Of a stretch of 44,698 nucleotides of DNA, positions 35,251 through 43,619 are shown piece by piece. The position numbers and the translations under genes were made by a program. Location of the stretch: contig JAFGMW010000077.1 of assembly GCA_016927275.1 (NCBI GenBank), positions 1-44,698 of the forward strand, read 5' to 3'. This DNA is from Pseudomonadota bacterium. GTDB lineage: Bacteria > UBA10199 > 2-02-FULL-44-16 > JAAZCA01. Each line of letters opens with the position of its first letter. Positions within the stretch are counted from its first letter, which is position 1. The notes beneath the pieces are model-generated. The model saw only the letters and a list, made by a program, of their open reading frames with translations. It was not told where the DNA came from and did not search any database.

Positions 35251-35823
35251 ATGAGAAAGGGCCACCTCTTCGTCATATCCGCCCCGTCGGGCGCCGGCAA
35301 GTCCACGGTGCTCGACTGCGTCCGCAGGCGCATCGGAAACCTTGAGTTCTCCGTCTCGTGCACCACCCGGCCGATCAGGGCCGGCGAGTCGGAAGGGGTC
35401 CACTACCGCTTCGTGGACGAGTCGGTTTTCAGGGCGATGATAGACAGGGGCGAGTTCCTCGAGTGGGCGGAGGTGCACGGCGAGCTCTACGGCACTCCGA
35501 GGCTCCCGATCGAGGGGGCGATCGCGGCGGGCAGAGACGTGCTCCTCGACATAGACGTCCAGGGGGGCATGGCGATAAAGCGGTCGTTCCCCGAGGCGGT
35601 CACGGTCTTTCTCCTCCCGCCGAGCATGGGGGAGCTGAAGAGCAGGCTGGGGGGCAGGGCCACAGACAGCCCGGAGCAGATAAGGGTGAGGCTCGCCAAC
35701 GCCGAGCGCGAGATGGGCTTTGCGGAGCGCTACGACCGCAGGGTGGTCAACGACGAGGTCGAGCGGGCGTGCGGCGAGCTCTGCGCGCTGATCGAGGCAT
35801 CGAGGAAGGCGAAGAGGGGATGA
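35251..35823 (+). CDS. gmk: Guanylate kinase
   Basis: Phosphorylates GMP to GDP, feeding GTP and ppGpp pools. The 190-residue product has the P-loop SAPSGAGKSTVL (10-21), the GMP-binding VSCTTRPIRAGESEGVHYRF and FLEWAEVHGELYGT, and DIDVQGG. The length is normal. Its stop overlaps the start of relA/spoT as ATGA, so GDP/GTP supply and (p)ppGpp synthesis are translated together. In many proteobacteria rpoZ separates these two genes; it is missing here. Confidence 0.96.
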   Translation: MRKGHLFVISAPSGAGKSTVLDCVRRRIGNLEFSVSCTTRPIRAGESEGVHYRFVDESVFRAMIDRGEFLEWAEVHGELYGTPRLPIEGAIAAGRDVLLDIDVQGGMAIKRSFPEAVTVFLLPPSMGELKSRLGGRATDSPEQIRVRLANAEREMGFAERYDRRVVNDEVERACGELCALIEASRKAKRG

Positions 35824-37976
35824 TAAGGCTCCACGACATACTCGACATGGTCTCCGCCTACATCCCGGATGCGGATCTGGACGTGATACGCAAGGCCTAC
35901 GTCTTCTCCGCCAAGGCCCACCAGGGGCAGACCAGGCGCTCGGGCGAGCCCTACCTCGTCCACCCGATGGAGGTGGCGGGCATCCTCGCCGAGATGAAGC
36001 TCGACGTCCCCTCCATCGCCACGGCGCTGCTCCACGACACGGTCGAGGACACGGTCGCCACGATCGACGAGGTCGAGGGGCTCTTCGGCGAGGAGATCAA
36101 GAACCTCGTCGACGGGGTGACCAAGCTCTCCAAGATCCAGTTCACCACCACGGAGGAGAGGCAGGCCGAGAACTTCCGCAAGATGATCATGGCGATGGCC
36201 AAGGACATCCGCGTGATCATCGTGAAGCTCGCCGACCGCGTGCACAACATGCGGACGCTGGAGCACCTCCCTGAGAACAGGCGCGAGGCGATCGCGAGGG
36301 AGACGATCGACATCTATGCGCCGATCGCCAACCGCCTCGGCATCCAGCAGATAAAGACCGAGCTCGAGGACCTGGCCCTCAAGCACCTCAAGCCCGACAT
36401 CTACGGGATGATCGACGAGCAGGTGCGAAACCGCGCCCAGCAGAGGGACAAGTTCATCACCGAGGTGCGCAGGATCGTCGTCGGCAAGACGCGCGAGCAC
36501 AACATCGAGTGCGAGATATACGGGAGGCTGAAGCACTACCACAGCATATGGCGCAAGATGGAGGACCAGCACATCCCGTTCGACCAGGTCCACGACGTGG
36601 TCGCGTTCCGCATCATAGTGGACACGCTCCAGCAGTGCTACGAGGCGCTGGGCGTCATACACTCCCTATGGAGGCCGGTCCCCGGCAGGTTCAAGGACTA
36701 CATCGCCATGCCGAAGGGAAACGGCTACCAGTCGCTGCACACGACGGTCATCGGCCCCCACGGCGACCGCGTCGAGTTCCAGATCAGGACCAGGGAGATG
36801 CACGAGTCGGCCGAGCACGGCATCGCCGCCCACTGGAAGTACAAGGAGGGCAGGCTCATCACCGACAAGGACGAGATGAAGTTCAAGTGGATCCGAAAGC
36901 TCCTGGAGTGGCAGTCGGAGCTCTCCGACCCCAGCGAGTTCCTTGACACGGTGAGGCTCGACCTCTTCGCCGACGACGTCTACGTGTTCAGCCCGGCGGG
37001 GATGCTGCTGGAGTTCCCCAGGGGCTCGACGCCCATCGACTTCGCCTACGCGATTCACTCCGACGTGGGCAACTGCTGCATCGGCGCGAAGGTGAACGGC
37101 AAGATCGTCCCGCTGCGCTACGAGATGCACAGCGGCGACACGGTGGAGATACTCACGGGAAAGCAGAAGCAGCCGCACAAGGACTGGCTCGCCTTCGTCA
37201 AGACCTCCAGGGCCAAGGCCAAGATCCGACAGTTCATCCGCTCGGAGGACAAGGGCCGCAGCTCGCAGCTCGGCCGGGAGCTCCTCGAGAAGGAGTGCCG
37301 CAAGTACGGGCTGGGCGTCGCCCATGTGCTCAAGAGCAAGGAGCTGGACGAGTTCGCATCAAAGTCCTCCTACGACAGGGGCGAGGGGATCCTCTCCGCG
37401 ATCGGCTACGGAAGGATATCCCCGGCGCAGATCATCGCGCTCTTCGTGCCGCACGACCAGCTCCACCCCGAGGACCGGCCCAGGCCGAAGGACGAGTCGG
37501 TGATCGGCAAGATCGTAAAGAAGCTCAAGCGCTCCAAGGGGATGGTGAAGGTGGGGGGCATGAGCGACATGATGGTCTCGTTCGGCAAGTGCTGCAACCC
37601 CGTGCCCGGCGACCCGATCGTGGGATACGTCACGCGGGGCCGCGGGGTCGTCGTGCACGTGAAGGACTGCGAGAGGATACTGGGCCAGGACGACGAGCGC
37701 TACATAAACGTGGAGTGGGACATGTCGAGCGCCCAGGCCAGGGCCGCCAGGGTCAAGGCGGTCTGCGCCGACAGGCCCGGGATACTCGCGAAGATGACCG
37801 AGGCGATATCGGACCAGGGGGCGAACATCGTGGGCGCGTCGATAAAGGTCGGCGACGACAAGACCGCGACGAACCTGTTCGAGATAGAGATAAAGGACGT
37901 CTCTCAGCTCAAGGCTGTGATCAAGGCGCTCGAGCGGGTGAAGGGGATGATTTCCGTGGAGCGGGTGAGGGAATAG
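35820..37976 (+). CDS. Bifunctional (p)ppGpp synthetase/hydrolase, RelA/SpoT family
   Basis: Makes and degrades the alarmone (p)ppGpp. The 718-residue product has an intact HD hydrolase domain (YLVHPMEVAGIL; HDTVEDT at 72-78) and a synthetase domain with RFKD (290-293) and YIAMPKGNGYQSLHTTV. RFKD is the RxKD form seen in bifunctional enzymes, against ExDD in RelA-only ones. A TGS domain (VYVFSPAGMLLEFPRGSTPI, about 385-445), a zinc-finger-like segment (FGKCCNPVPGD) and a C-terminal ACT domain (about 640-718) follow. ATG at 35820 overlaps the gmk stop. An open frame reaching far into gmk is rejected because it reads gmk out of frame. Confidence 0.96.
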   Translation: MIRLHDILDMVSAYIPDADLDVIRKAYVFSAKAHQGQTRRSGEPYLVHPMEVAGILAEMKLDVPSIATALLHDTVEDTVATIDEVEGLFGEEIKNLVDGVTKLSKIQFTTTEERQAENFRKMIMAMAKDIRVIIVKLADRVHNMRTLEHLPENRREAIARETIDIYAPIANRLGIQQIKTELEDLALKHLKPDIYGMIDEQVRNRAQQRDKFITEVRRIVVGKTREHNIECEIYGRLKHYHSIWRKMEDQHIPFDQVHDVVAFRIIVDTLQQCYEALGVIHSLWRPVPGRFKDYIAMPKGNGYQSLHTTVIGPHGDRVEFQIRTREMHESAEHGIAAHWKYKEGRLITDKDEMKFKWIRKLLEWQSELSDPSEFLDTVRLDLFADDVYVFSPAGMLLEFPRGSTPIDFAYAIHSDVGNCCIGAKVNGKIVPLRYEMHSGDTVEILTGKQKQPHKDWLAFVKTSRAKAKIRQFIRSEDKGRSSQLGRELLEKECRKYGLGVAHVLKSKELDEFASKSSYDRGEGILSAIGYGRISPAQIIALFVPHDQLHPEDRPRPKDESVIGKIVKKLKRSKGMVKVGGMSDMMVSFGKCCNPVPGDPIVGYVTRGRGVVVHVKDCERILGQDDERYINVEWDMSSAQARAARVKAVCADRPGILAKMTEAISDQGANIVGASIKVGDDKTATNLFEIEIKDVSQLKAVIKALERVKGMISVERVRE

Positions 37977-37980
37977 CGGC

Positions 37981-38169
37981 TCAGGCCTTCAGCACGCTGC
38001 CGGAGCGTATGCAGCGGGTGCAGACCTTGGCCTTGTAGGTGCGGCCGTTGCGTTTGATCCGGATGCGCTGCAGGTTGGGCCTCGATATCTTGCGCGTCTT
38101 TATGTTCGAGTGGGACACGTTGTGGCCGAACACGGTCTTTTTCCCACAGATCTCACAGGTGGCTGGCAT
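37981..38169 (-). CDS. rpmB: 50S ribosomal protein L28, zinc-binding form
   Basis: Large-subunit protein. The 62-residue product, MPATCEICGKKTVFGHNVSH onward, has both cysteine pairs (C5/C8 and C50/C53) of the zinc-ribbon form of L28, with basic segment KTRKISRPNLQRIRIKRNG. Many bacteria keep a zinc-free paralogue for zinc limitation; none is in this window. It has a strong SD (GGAGGT). It converges with relA/spoT (four-base gap) and diverges from yraN, whose start region overlaps its leader. Confidence 0.96.
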   Translation of the reverse strand: MPATCEICGKKTVFGHNVSHSNIKTRKISRPNLQRIRIKRNGRTYKAKVCTRCIRSGSVLKA

Positions 38170-38185
38170 GTCTTACCTCCGAAGG

Positions 38186-38611
38186 ATGCTCAAAAAGTCT
38201 CGCCCACCTAGCACGGACGGTGCTGATCTGCAAGACAAAACTATTAAAAACAACCACCTAGGCGGCGCAGGGGAGGAGATGGCCGCGGAGAAGCTCATGG
38301 AGATGGGCTTTGAGATCATAGGCAGGAACATACGGTACAAGTTCGGCGAGATAGACATCGTGGCAAAGAGGGGTAGAGAGCTCCACTTCGTCGAGGTCAA
38401 GACCCGCACGGGCAGGATGTTCGGCGACCCCGTGGAGTTTGTGACCGAGACGAAGAAAAAGAGGATCAAAAGGGCTGCCGAGATGTTCATCCTCAAAACT
38501 GGAAATAACTTTAATGATAATAATATACCTCCTTGTTTTTTCGATGTTATAGGAGTTGATCTGAGCGGCGATCACCCTTCGGTAGAGTGCATAATCGACG
38601 CCTTTGAATGA
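38186..38611 (+). CDS. yraN: YraN/UPF0102 family nuclease-like protein
   Basis: A 141-residue member of the UPF0102 family with a restriction-endonuclease-like fold. It has LGGAGEEMAAEKLMEMGFEI, the catalytic-type core KFGEIDIVAKRGRELHFVEV and KTRTG, i.e. the E-x-D / E-x-K pattern. The start is uncertain: ATG at 38186 is used, with AAGG directly against it; ATG at 38168 would overlap the rpmB start. The 3' part (about 38495-38560) is strongly AT-rich with A/T-ending codons, unlike its surroundings. The role is unknown; a function in DNA metabolism is often suggested. Confidence 0.85.
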   Translation: MLKKSRPPSTDGADLQDKTIKNNHLGGAGEEMAAEKLMEMGFEIIGRNIRYKFGEIDIVAKRGRELHFVEVKTRTGRMFGDPVEFVTETKKKRIKRAAEMFILKTGNNFNDNNIPPCFFDVIGVDLSGDHPSVECIIDAFE

Positions 38612-38624
38612 GGAAGCGACAACG

Positions 38625-40391
38625 ATGACACCGGAAAAGCACGGCACGGCGATAGGGGCGTTCCTCGAGAGGGCCCGGGCTGCGGGGGATCGGCCATTCG
38701 CCCTTTTCAAGGCAGGGGGCAGATACAGGGAGATCTCGTGCGCCCGGATGCGGGAGCGGGTGCTTCGATGCGCCGCGGGGCTCTCCTCGAGGGGTGTGGG
38801 CAGGGCCGATCGCGTGGCAATAATGCTCACCACGCGCCTCGAATGGACCGTCGCCGACCTCGCCGTCATGGCCGCGGGCGCGATCTCGGTGCCCGTGTAC
38901 TGCGCCCTGACGCCGGAGCGGATCGCCCATATACTCCGCGACTCCGCGCCGAAGGCGGCCTTTGTCGAGGATGCCCGGGTGGCCCGGCTCTTCGAGGAGG
39001 CGAGAAAGATCGGCGGCATCGGCGAGGGGATGCAGATCTTCGGCCTTGAGAGGGGCGCGGGGTCCGCATCGCTCGATGAGCTCGAGTCGATGCAAGACAG
39101 TGCCGCCTGCGAGTGCATCGAAGCGCTGGTCGAGGGGTTGAGCGGCGGCGATCCGGCGACCTACGTCTACACCAGCGGCACCACCGGCGCCCTCAAGGGC
39201 GTGGTCGTGACCCACGGCATGATCATGTCGGAGGTTCTGGCCGCGGGGCTCGCGTTCAGGTTCACCCACAGGCACGTGGGGCTCATCGCGCTGCCGCTCG
39301 CGCACGTGCTCGGCCGCATGATCCAGTTCTACCACGCGGTCCACGGCCCTGTGCTCGCATACGCCGAGAGCCTGGAGCGGCTCGCGGAGAACTATCTCGA
39401 GGTGAGGCCCCATTTCGTCTGCGGCGTGCCCAGGATGCTCGAGAAGATCCACGAGCGCGTCTGGGAACACTTGCGCAGGGCCGGCCCCCGGTCGAGGAGG
39501 ATGGCGCAGTGGGCGCTCGCGGTCGGCCGCGAGCGGAGCCAGGCGGCGATGCGTTTCAGGGAGATCCCGCTCGCGCTCAGGCTCAGGCACGCGATCGCGG
39601 ACCTCGTCGTCTTCCGGAGGCTCCGCTCAAGGCTGGGGGGGAGGCTCAGCGATTTCGTCTGCGGCGGGGCGCGCCTCTCCGAGGAGGTGTCGCGCTTCTT
39701 CCACGCGGCCGGGATCAGGGTGCTGGAGGGCTACGGCCTCACCGAGACCTTTGCCGCGGTCACCGCGAACACGCCCGGCGACTTCAGGCTCGGGACCGTG
39801 GGCAAGCCCCTCTCAGGGGTGGCGATCAAGCTCGCACCCGACGGCGAGATACTCCTCAAGGGGCCCATGGTCTTTCGCGAGTACCTGAACATGCCCAGGG
39901 AGACCGCCGAGGCTTTCGATGCGGAGGGATGGTTCAGGACCGGGGACTTGGGCGAATATTCCAGGGACGGGTTTTTGAGGATCACCGGCCGCAAGAAGGA
40001 GATGATCGTGACCGCGGGGGGCAAGAACATCTCGCCGCAGCTTATAGAGTCGGAGCTGGAAGGCTCGCCGCTCGTCCACAACGCCATGGCCTACGGCGAC
40101 GGCCGCAGGTACGTGACCGCGCTCGTGGCCGTGAACCTCGAGGAGGCGGCTAAGGCGGCCGGGATCGAGGGGCGGGACGCTGGGATGCTCAAGGACCCCA
40201 GGGTCATCGGGCTGATCGAGGGGCACGTGCGCCGCTGCAACGAGAGGCTGGCGAAATACGAGACGGTCAAGCGCTTCGCGCTGGTGGAGGGCCCGTTCAC
40301 CGTGGCCGGCGGGGAGCTCACGCCCACGTTCAAGATCCGCAGGGAGTTCGTGGCCGAGAAATATCACGACCTGCTCAACTCCCTTTACTAG
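38625..40391 (+). CDS. AMP-forming acyl-CoA synthetase, long-chain type
   Basis: Activates a carboxylic acid, probably a long-chain fatty acid, as acyl-AMP and then acyl-CoA. The 588-residue product has the ATP loop YVYTSGTTGALKGVVVTH, the fatty-acid-binding/linker region PHFVCGVPRMLEKIHERVWE, the A5 motif EGYGLTETFAAVT and the A7-A8 hinge WFRTGDLGEYSRDGFLRITG then RKKEMIVTAGGKNISP. The C-terminal lysine motif is TPTFKIRREFV. ATG at 38625 has GAGGAAG upstream. Substrate specificity cannot be read from sequence. It follows yraN by 13 bases. Confidence 0.9.
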   Translation: MTPEKHGTAIGAFLERARAAGDRPFALFKAGGRYREISCARMRERVLRCAAGLSSRGVGRADRVAIMLTTRLEWTVADLAVMAAGAISVPVYCALTPERIAHILRDSAPKAAFVEDARVARLFEEARKIGGIGEGMQIFGLERGAGSASLDELESMQDSAACECIEALVEGLSGGDPATYVYTSGTTGALKGVVVTHGMIMSEVLAAGLAFRFTHRHVGLIALPLAHVLGRMIQFYHAVHGPVLAYAESLERLAENYLEVRPHFVCGVPRMLEKIHERVWEHLRRAGPRSRRMAQWALAVGRERSQAAMRFREIPLALRLRHAIADLVVFRRLRSRLGGRLSDFVCGGARLSEEVSRFFHAAGIRVLEGYGLTETFAAVTANTPGDFRLGTVGKPLSGVAIKLAPDGEILLKGPMVFREYLNMPRETAEAFDAEGWFRTGDLGEYSRDGFLRITGRKKEMIVTAGGKNISPQLIESELEGSPLVHNAMAYGDGRRYVTALVAVNLEEAAKAAGIEGRDAGMLKDPRVIGLIEGHVRRCNERLAKYETVKRFALVEGPFTVAGGELTPTFKIRREFVAEKYHDLLNSLY

Positions 40392-40405
40392 GGATCAGTT
40401 CGGTG

Positions 40406-40434
40406 TTGCAGAGGGTCCGGCTTTAGGGCATAAC
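40406..40434 (+). promoter_or_regulatory. Candidate promoter of the DUF4870-like/DUF2752 pair
   Basis: TTGCAG (40406-40411), 17-base spacer, CATAAC (40429-40434); both match four of six. The ATG of the first membrane protein is at 40468 behind AAAAGGGGGG. Confidence 0.35.
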
Positions 40435-40467
40435 TGGCAGGAACTTTTCAGGAAAAGGGGGGACACT

Positions 40468-40878
40468 ATGATCGCAGCAGGACAGATGCCACAGACTCCG
40501 CCGCCGGGCGGACAGACGCCGCAGCAGGGCACGGGCCTCGCCCCGAACATCGCGAGCCTCCTGTGCTACATCTGCACGCCGATCACGGGCATAATCTTCC
40601 TTCTCATCGAGAAGGAGAACAGGGACGTCAAGTTCCACGCCTGGCAGTCGCTGGTCTTCGGCCTCGCGTACATCGCCCTTGTCATCGTCCTCGAGATACT
40701 AGCCGCCATCCTGGGCATGATTGCCAGCGTGCTGGGGATCATAGTCGGCTTCTTCATTCCGATAGTGATGCTCGCCGCCTTCATCATCTGGATCATCTGC
40801 CTCGTGAAGTCGTATCAGGGCGAGCGCTGGAGGATACCGGTGATAGGCGATTTCGCCGCAAAGAAGGCGGGAGAATAG
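40468..40878 (+). CDS. Small membrane protein, DUF4870/Tic20-like
   Basis: A 136-residue inner-membrane protein. A Pro/Gln-rich cytosolic N-terminus (1-22) precedes LAPNIASLLCYICTPITGIIFLL and IEKENRDVKFHAWQSLVFG, the family's signature charged loop. Two or three helices follow, then the cytosolic end KSYQGERWRIPVIGDFAAKK. This layout is that of DUF4870-type proteins; the function is unknown. It is 12 bases before a DUF2752 protein, a combination that suggests joint function. Confidence 0.8.
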   Translation: MIAAGQMPQTPPPGGQTPQQGTGLAPNIASLLCYICTPITGIIFLLIEKENRDVKFHAWQSLVFGLAYIALVIVLEILAAILGMIASVLGIIVGFFIPIVMLAAFIIWIICLVKSYQGERWRIPVIGDFAAKKAGE

Positions 40879-40890
40879 CAGGGGCAAGTC

Positions 40891-41283
40891 GTGCGATCTG
40901 CATCGCGCTCAAAATCGGGCTGGGGCGTCCTCGCGGGCGTCCCGGCCCTTTTTGCCCTGGCCTTTGCCTGGCCGTCGCTCGGCTGGGTCTCGCGGGCGAG
41001 GCTCTGCGCCTTCAGGTCGTTTGCGGGCTTCGACTGCCCCGGGTGCGGGCTGATAAGGTCTTTCACAGCCCTCGTGCACGGCAGGGTGAGGGAGGCGATC
41101 GATTTCCATCCGATGGGGCCCGTGATCGCGCTCTGGCTCGCATACCTGTTCGCGAGGTCGCTGGCCGAGCGCGCCGGCGGAAGGACTCTGCCTCCCCTCA
41201 CGGGACAGTCCTCCAGGGACATACTGCTGTGGGCGTTCGTCGCAGGGATGATGCTGCAGTGGGTCGTGAAGCTTGCGGTATAG
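40891..41283 (+). CDS. DUF2752 membrane protein
   Basis: A 130-residue protein with a first helix (about 12-32), the DUF2752 hallmark FDCPGCGLIRSFTALVHGRV with a CxxC pair, a HPMGPVIALWLAYLFARS helix and a final helix near the C-terminus. The start is GTG at 40891. No biochemical role is known for the family; the CPGC motif may bind metal or form a disulfide. It sits between the DUF4870-like gene and nadE (15 bases). Confidence 0.85.
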   Translation: MRSASRSKSGWGVLAGVPALFALAFAWPSLGWVSRARLCAFRSFAGFDCPGCGLIRSFTALVHGRVREAIDFHPMGPVIALWLAYLFARSLAERAGGRTLPPLTGQSSRDILLWAFVAGMMLQWVVKLAV

Positions 41284-41298
41284 CGACGGGGTGATCCG

Positions 41299-42933
41299 AT
41301 GAAGATAGCGATCGCGCAGATAAACACCACCGTTGGCGACTTCGAGGGCAACGCGGCGAAGATCGCCGACGGGATGAGAAGGGCCGAGCGCGAAGGGGCG
41401 GAGCTCGTCCTCTTCCCTGAGTTGGCGATCACCGGATATCCGCCCAGGGACCTTCTCGAGAAGCCCTCGTTCATCGAGGCGAACCTCAAGGCCCTCGAAG
41501 CCCTTGCCAAGGGGAGCGCAAAGACCGCGGCGGTGGTCGGCTTCGTCTCGCCGAACGAGTCGAGCCGGGGCAGGGCGCTGTACAACAGCGCCGCCCTCCT
41601 CCACGGCGGGAGGGTAGCGTTCGTGCAGCACAAGACCCTGCTGCCGCAGTACGACGTCTTCGACGAGGGCCGCCACTTCGAGCCCGCCAGCGAGCACAGG
41701 GTGTTCGAGCTCAACGGCAGGCGGCTCGGGCTCTCGCTGTGCGAGGACCTCTGGAGCAACCACACCTTCCGCGGCCGCAGGCTCTACGCGGTCAACCCCG
41801 CGAAGATGCTCAGGGACGCGGGCGCGGAGATCGTCCTCAACATATCGGCCTCGCCGTACACCGTGGGCAAGCAGGCGCTGCGCCTCGATCTCTTCTCGGC
41901 CGAGGCGCGCTCGGTGGGGCTTCCGGTCTTCTACTGCAACCTCGTGGGCGGCAACGACGAGCTTGTGTTCGACGGCCGCAGCTTCGCGCTCGACGCCGGC
42001 GGCAGGCCAGTGAGGGAGGGACGCCCTTTCGAGGAGGATTTCTTCGTCGTGGACAGCGGCTCCATGGGAGCTCCGGTGTCGCCCGCGGCGATGCCCGAGG
42101 AGGATGAGATCTGGCGCGCCCTGGTCCTGGGGCTTGCCGACTACATGCGCAAGTGCGGGTTCGAAAGGGCGGTGATCGGGCTCTCCGGCGGCATAGACTC
42201 GGCGGTGGTCGCGGCTATCGCGTGCGACGCGATCGGCAGAGACAGGGTGCTCGGCGTCATGATGCCCTCGCCCTACACCGGGGAGCGGAGCATGCGCGAC
42301 GGGGAGGCGCTCGCGCGCAACCTCGGGATATCCACCTGGCAGGTCCCCATCGGGGAGGTCTACGAGGCCTATCGCCGGGCGCTGGGCTACGCCCTCGATC
42401 CCGGGGCGCCGGTCTCGCTCGCCGAGGAGAACATCCAGGCCAGGATCAGGGGCAACATCCTCATGGCGGTCTCGAACCGCGACGGATCGCTGGTGATCTC
42501 CACGGGCAACAAGTCGGAGCTCTCCGTCGGCTACTGCACCCTCTACGGCGACATGGCCGGCGGGTTCGCGCTGATATCGGACATACCCAAGACGCTGGTC
42601 TATGCGCTCGCGCGCCGCGCCAACCGGGGCGGGGAGAGGATCCCGAAGGGGATAATCGATCGGCCGCCGTCGGCGGAGCTCAAGCCCGACCAGGCGGACA
42701 CCGACACCCTGCCGGCGTACGACGTGCTGGATCCGATCATGCGGCACTACATCGAGGACCGCATGAGCATGGAGGAGATCGTGGGCAGGGGCTTCGACAC
42801 AGGGACCGTGGAGCGGATCGTGAGGATGATAGACGCCAACGAGTACAAGCGCAGGCAGGCGCCGCCCGGGATCAAGATCACGATGAAGGCGTTCGGCATG
42901 GGGCGTCGCTTCCCGATCGCCAGGAAGACATGA
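41299..42933 (+). CDS. nadE: Glutamine-dependent NAD+ synthetase
   Basis: Last step of NAD synthesis: amidates nicotinic acid adenine dinucleotide using glutamine. The 544-residue product has an N-terminal nitrilase-like glutaminase domain with catalytic E41 (FPELAITGYPPRD), K112 (QHKTLLPQYDVFDE) and C148 (LSLCEDLW). The synthetase domain follows, with PP-loop LSGGIDSAVVAAI (295-307) and the later STGNKSELSVGYCTLYGDMA. ATG at 41299 has GGGGTGA upstream. rsmI follows after one base. Confidence 0.96.
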   Translation: MKIAIAQINTTVGDFEGNAAKIADGMRRAEREGAELVLFPELAITGYPPRDLLEKPSFIEANLKALEALAKGSAKTAAVVGFVSPNESSRGRALYNSAALLHGGRVAFVQHKTLLPQYDVFDEGRHFEPASEHRVFELNGRRLGLSLCEDLWSNHTFRGRRLYAVNPAKMLRDAGAEIVLNISASPYTVGKQALRLDLFSAEARSVGLPVFYCNLVGGNDELVFDGRSFALDAGGRPVREGRPFEEDFFVVDSGSMGAPVSPAAMPEEDEIWRALVLGLADYMRKCGFERAVIGLSGGIDSAVVAAIACDAIGRDRVLGVMMPSPYTGERSMRDGEALARNLGISTWQVPIGEVYEAYRRALGYALDPGAPVSLAEENIQARIRGNILMAVSNRDGSLVISTGNKSELSVGYCTLYGDMAGGFALISDIPKTLVYALARRANRGGERIPKGIIDRPPSAELKPDQADTDTLPAYDVLDPIMRHYIEDRMSMEEIVGRGFDTGTVERIVRMIDANEYKRRQAPPGIKITMKAFGMGRRFPIARKT

Positions 42934-42934
42934 G

Positions 42935-43615
42935 ATGCCGGGCACCCTCTACATAGTCGCGACCCCGATCGGCAACCTCGAGGACATCACGGGCAGGGCG
43001 ATCCGCACGCTCCGCGAGGTCGACCTCATCGCCTGCGAGGACACGCGCCACACCAAAAAGCTCGCCGCGAGGTTCGACATCCGCACCCCGCTCACCAGCT
43101 TCTTCAAGGGGAACGAGTCGGCCAAGGCCTCGACCATCATCGCCCGGCTCAAGGAGGGGAGAAACGTGGCGCTGGTCTCGGACGCCGGCACCCCCTGCAT
43201 CTCAGACCCGGGGTTCCCTTTGCTCGCCCGGGCGGTGGAAGAGGGGATCGCGATCGTCCCGATCCCGGGCCCGTGCGCGCTCGCGGCCGCGCTCTCCGCC
43301 TCCGGGCTGCCGACCGACCGCTTCACCTTCGTGGGCTTTCTCCCGGACAAACCCGGGAAGAGGAGGAGGGCGCTCGAGGGGCTTCGCCCGCTGGGTCACA
43401 CCCTGGCGCTCTACGTCTCCCCCTGGAAGGCCGCGGCCACCGTGGCTGACTGCCTCGAGGTCTTCGGGGACAGGCGGGCGTGCCTGTGCCGGGAGCTCAC
43501 CAAGGTCCACGAGGAGTTCGTGAGGGGATCTCTTTCAGAGATCGCGGGCCGCATCGAAGGCAAGCCGCCCAAGGGGGAGATGACTTTGATAATTGATATG
43601 AAGGCTGAGGCTTAA
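42935..43615 (+). CDS. rsmI: 16S rRNA (cytidine1402-2'-O)-methyltransferase
   Basis: Tetrapyrrole-methylase-fold enzyme that 2'-O-methylates C1402 of 16S rRNA. The 226-residue product has LYIVATPIGNLEDITGRAIR, CEDTRHTKKL, VALVSDAGTPCISDPGF and IPIPGPCALAAALSASGLP, a textbook pattern. It is slightly shorter than the E. coli enzyme (286), lacking part of the C-terminal region. It starts one base after nadE and converges with murB, four bases apart. Confidence 0.95.
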   Translation: MPGTLYIVATPIGNLEDITGRAIRTLREVDLIACEDTRHTKKLAARFDIRTPLTSFFKGNESAKASTIIARLKEGRNVALVSDAGTPCISDPGFPLLARAVEEGIAIVPIPGPCALAAALSASGLPTDRFTFVGFLPDKPGKRRRALEGLRPLGHTLALYVSPWKAAATVADCLEVFGDRRACLCRELTKVHEEFVRGSLSEIAGRIEGKPPKGEMTLIIDMKAEA

Positions 43616-43619
43616 CCTT

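Noticed and set aside
35358-35819. In-frame extension upstream of relA/spoT through gmk
   Set aside because: It reads gmk out of frame and does not match the family; the ATGA overlap start at 35820 fits.
38204-38261. Direct repeat CCACCTAG twice in the rpmB-yraN gap
   Set aside because: Only eight bases, 50 apart, with no further copies or symmetry; probably chance.
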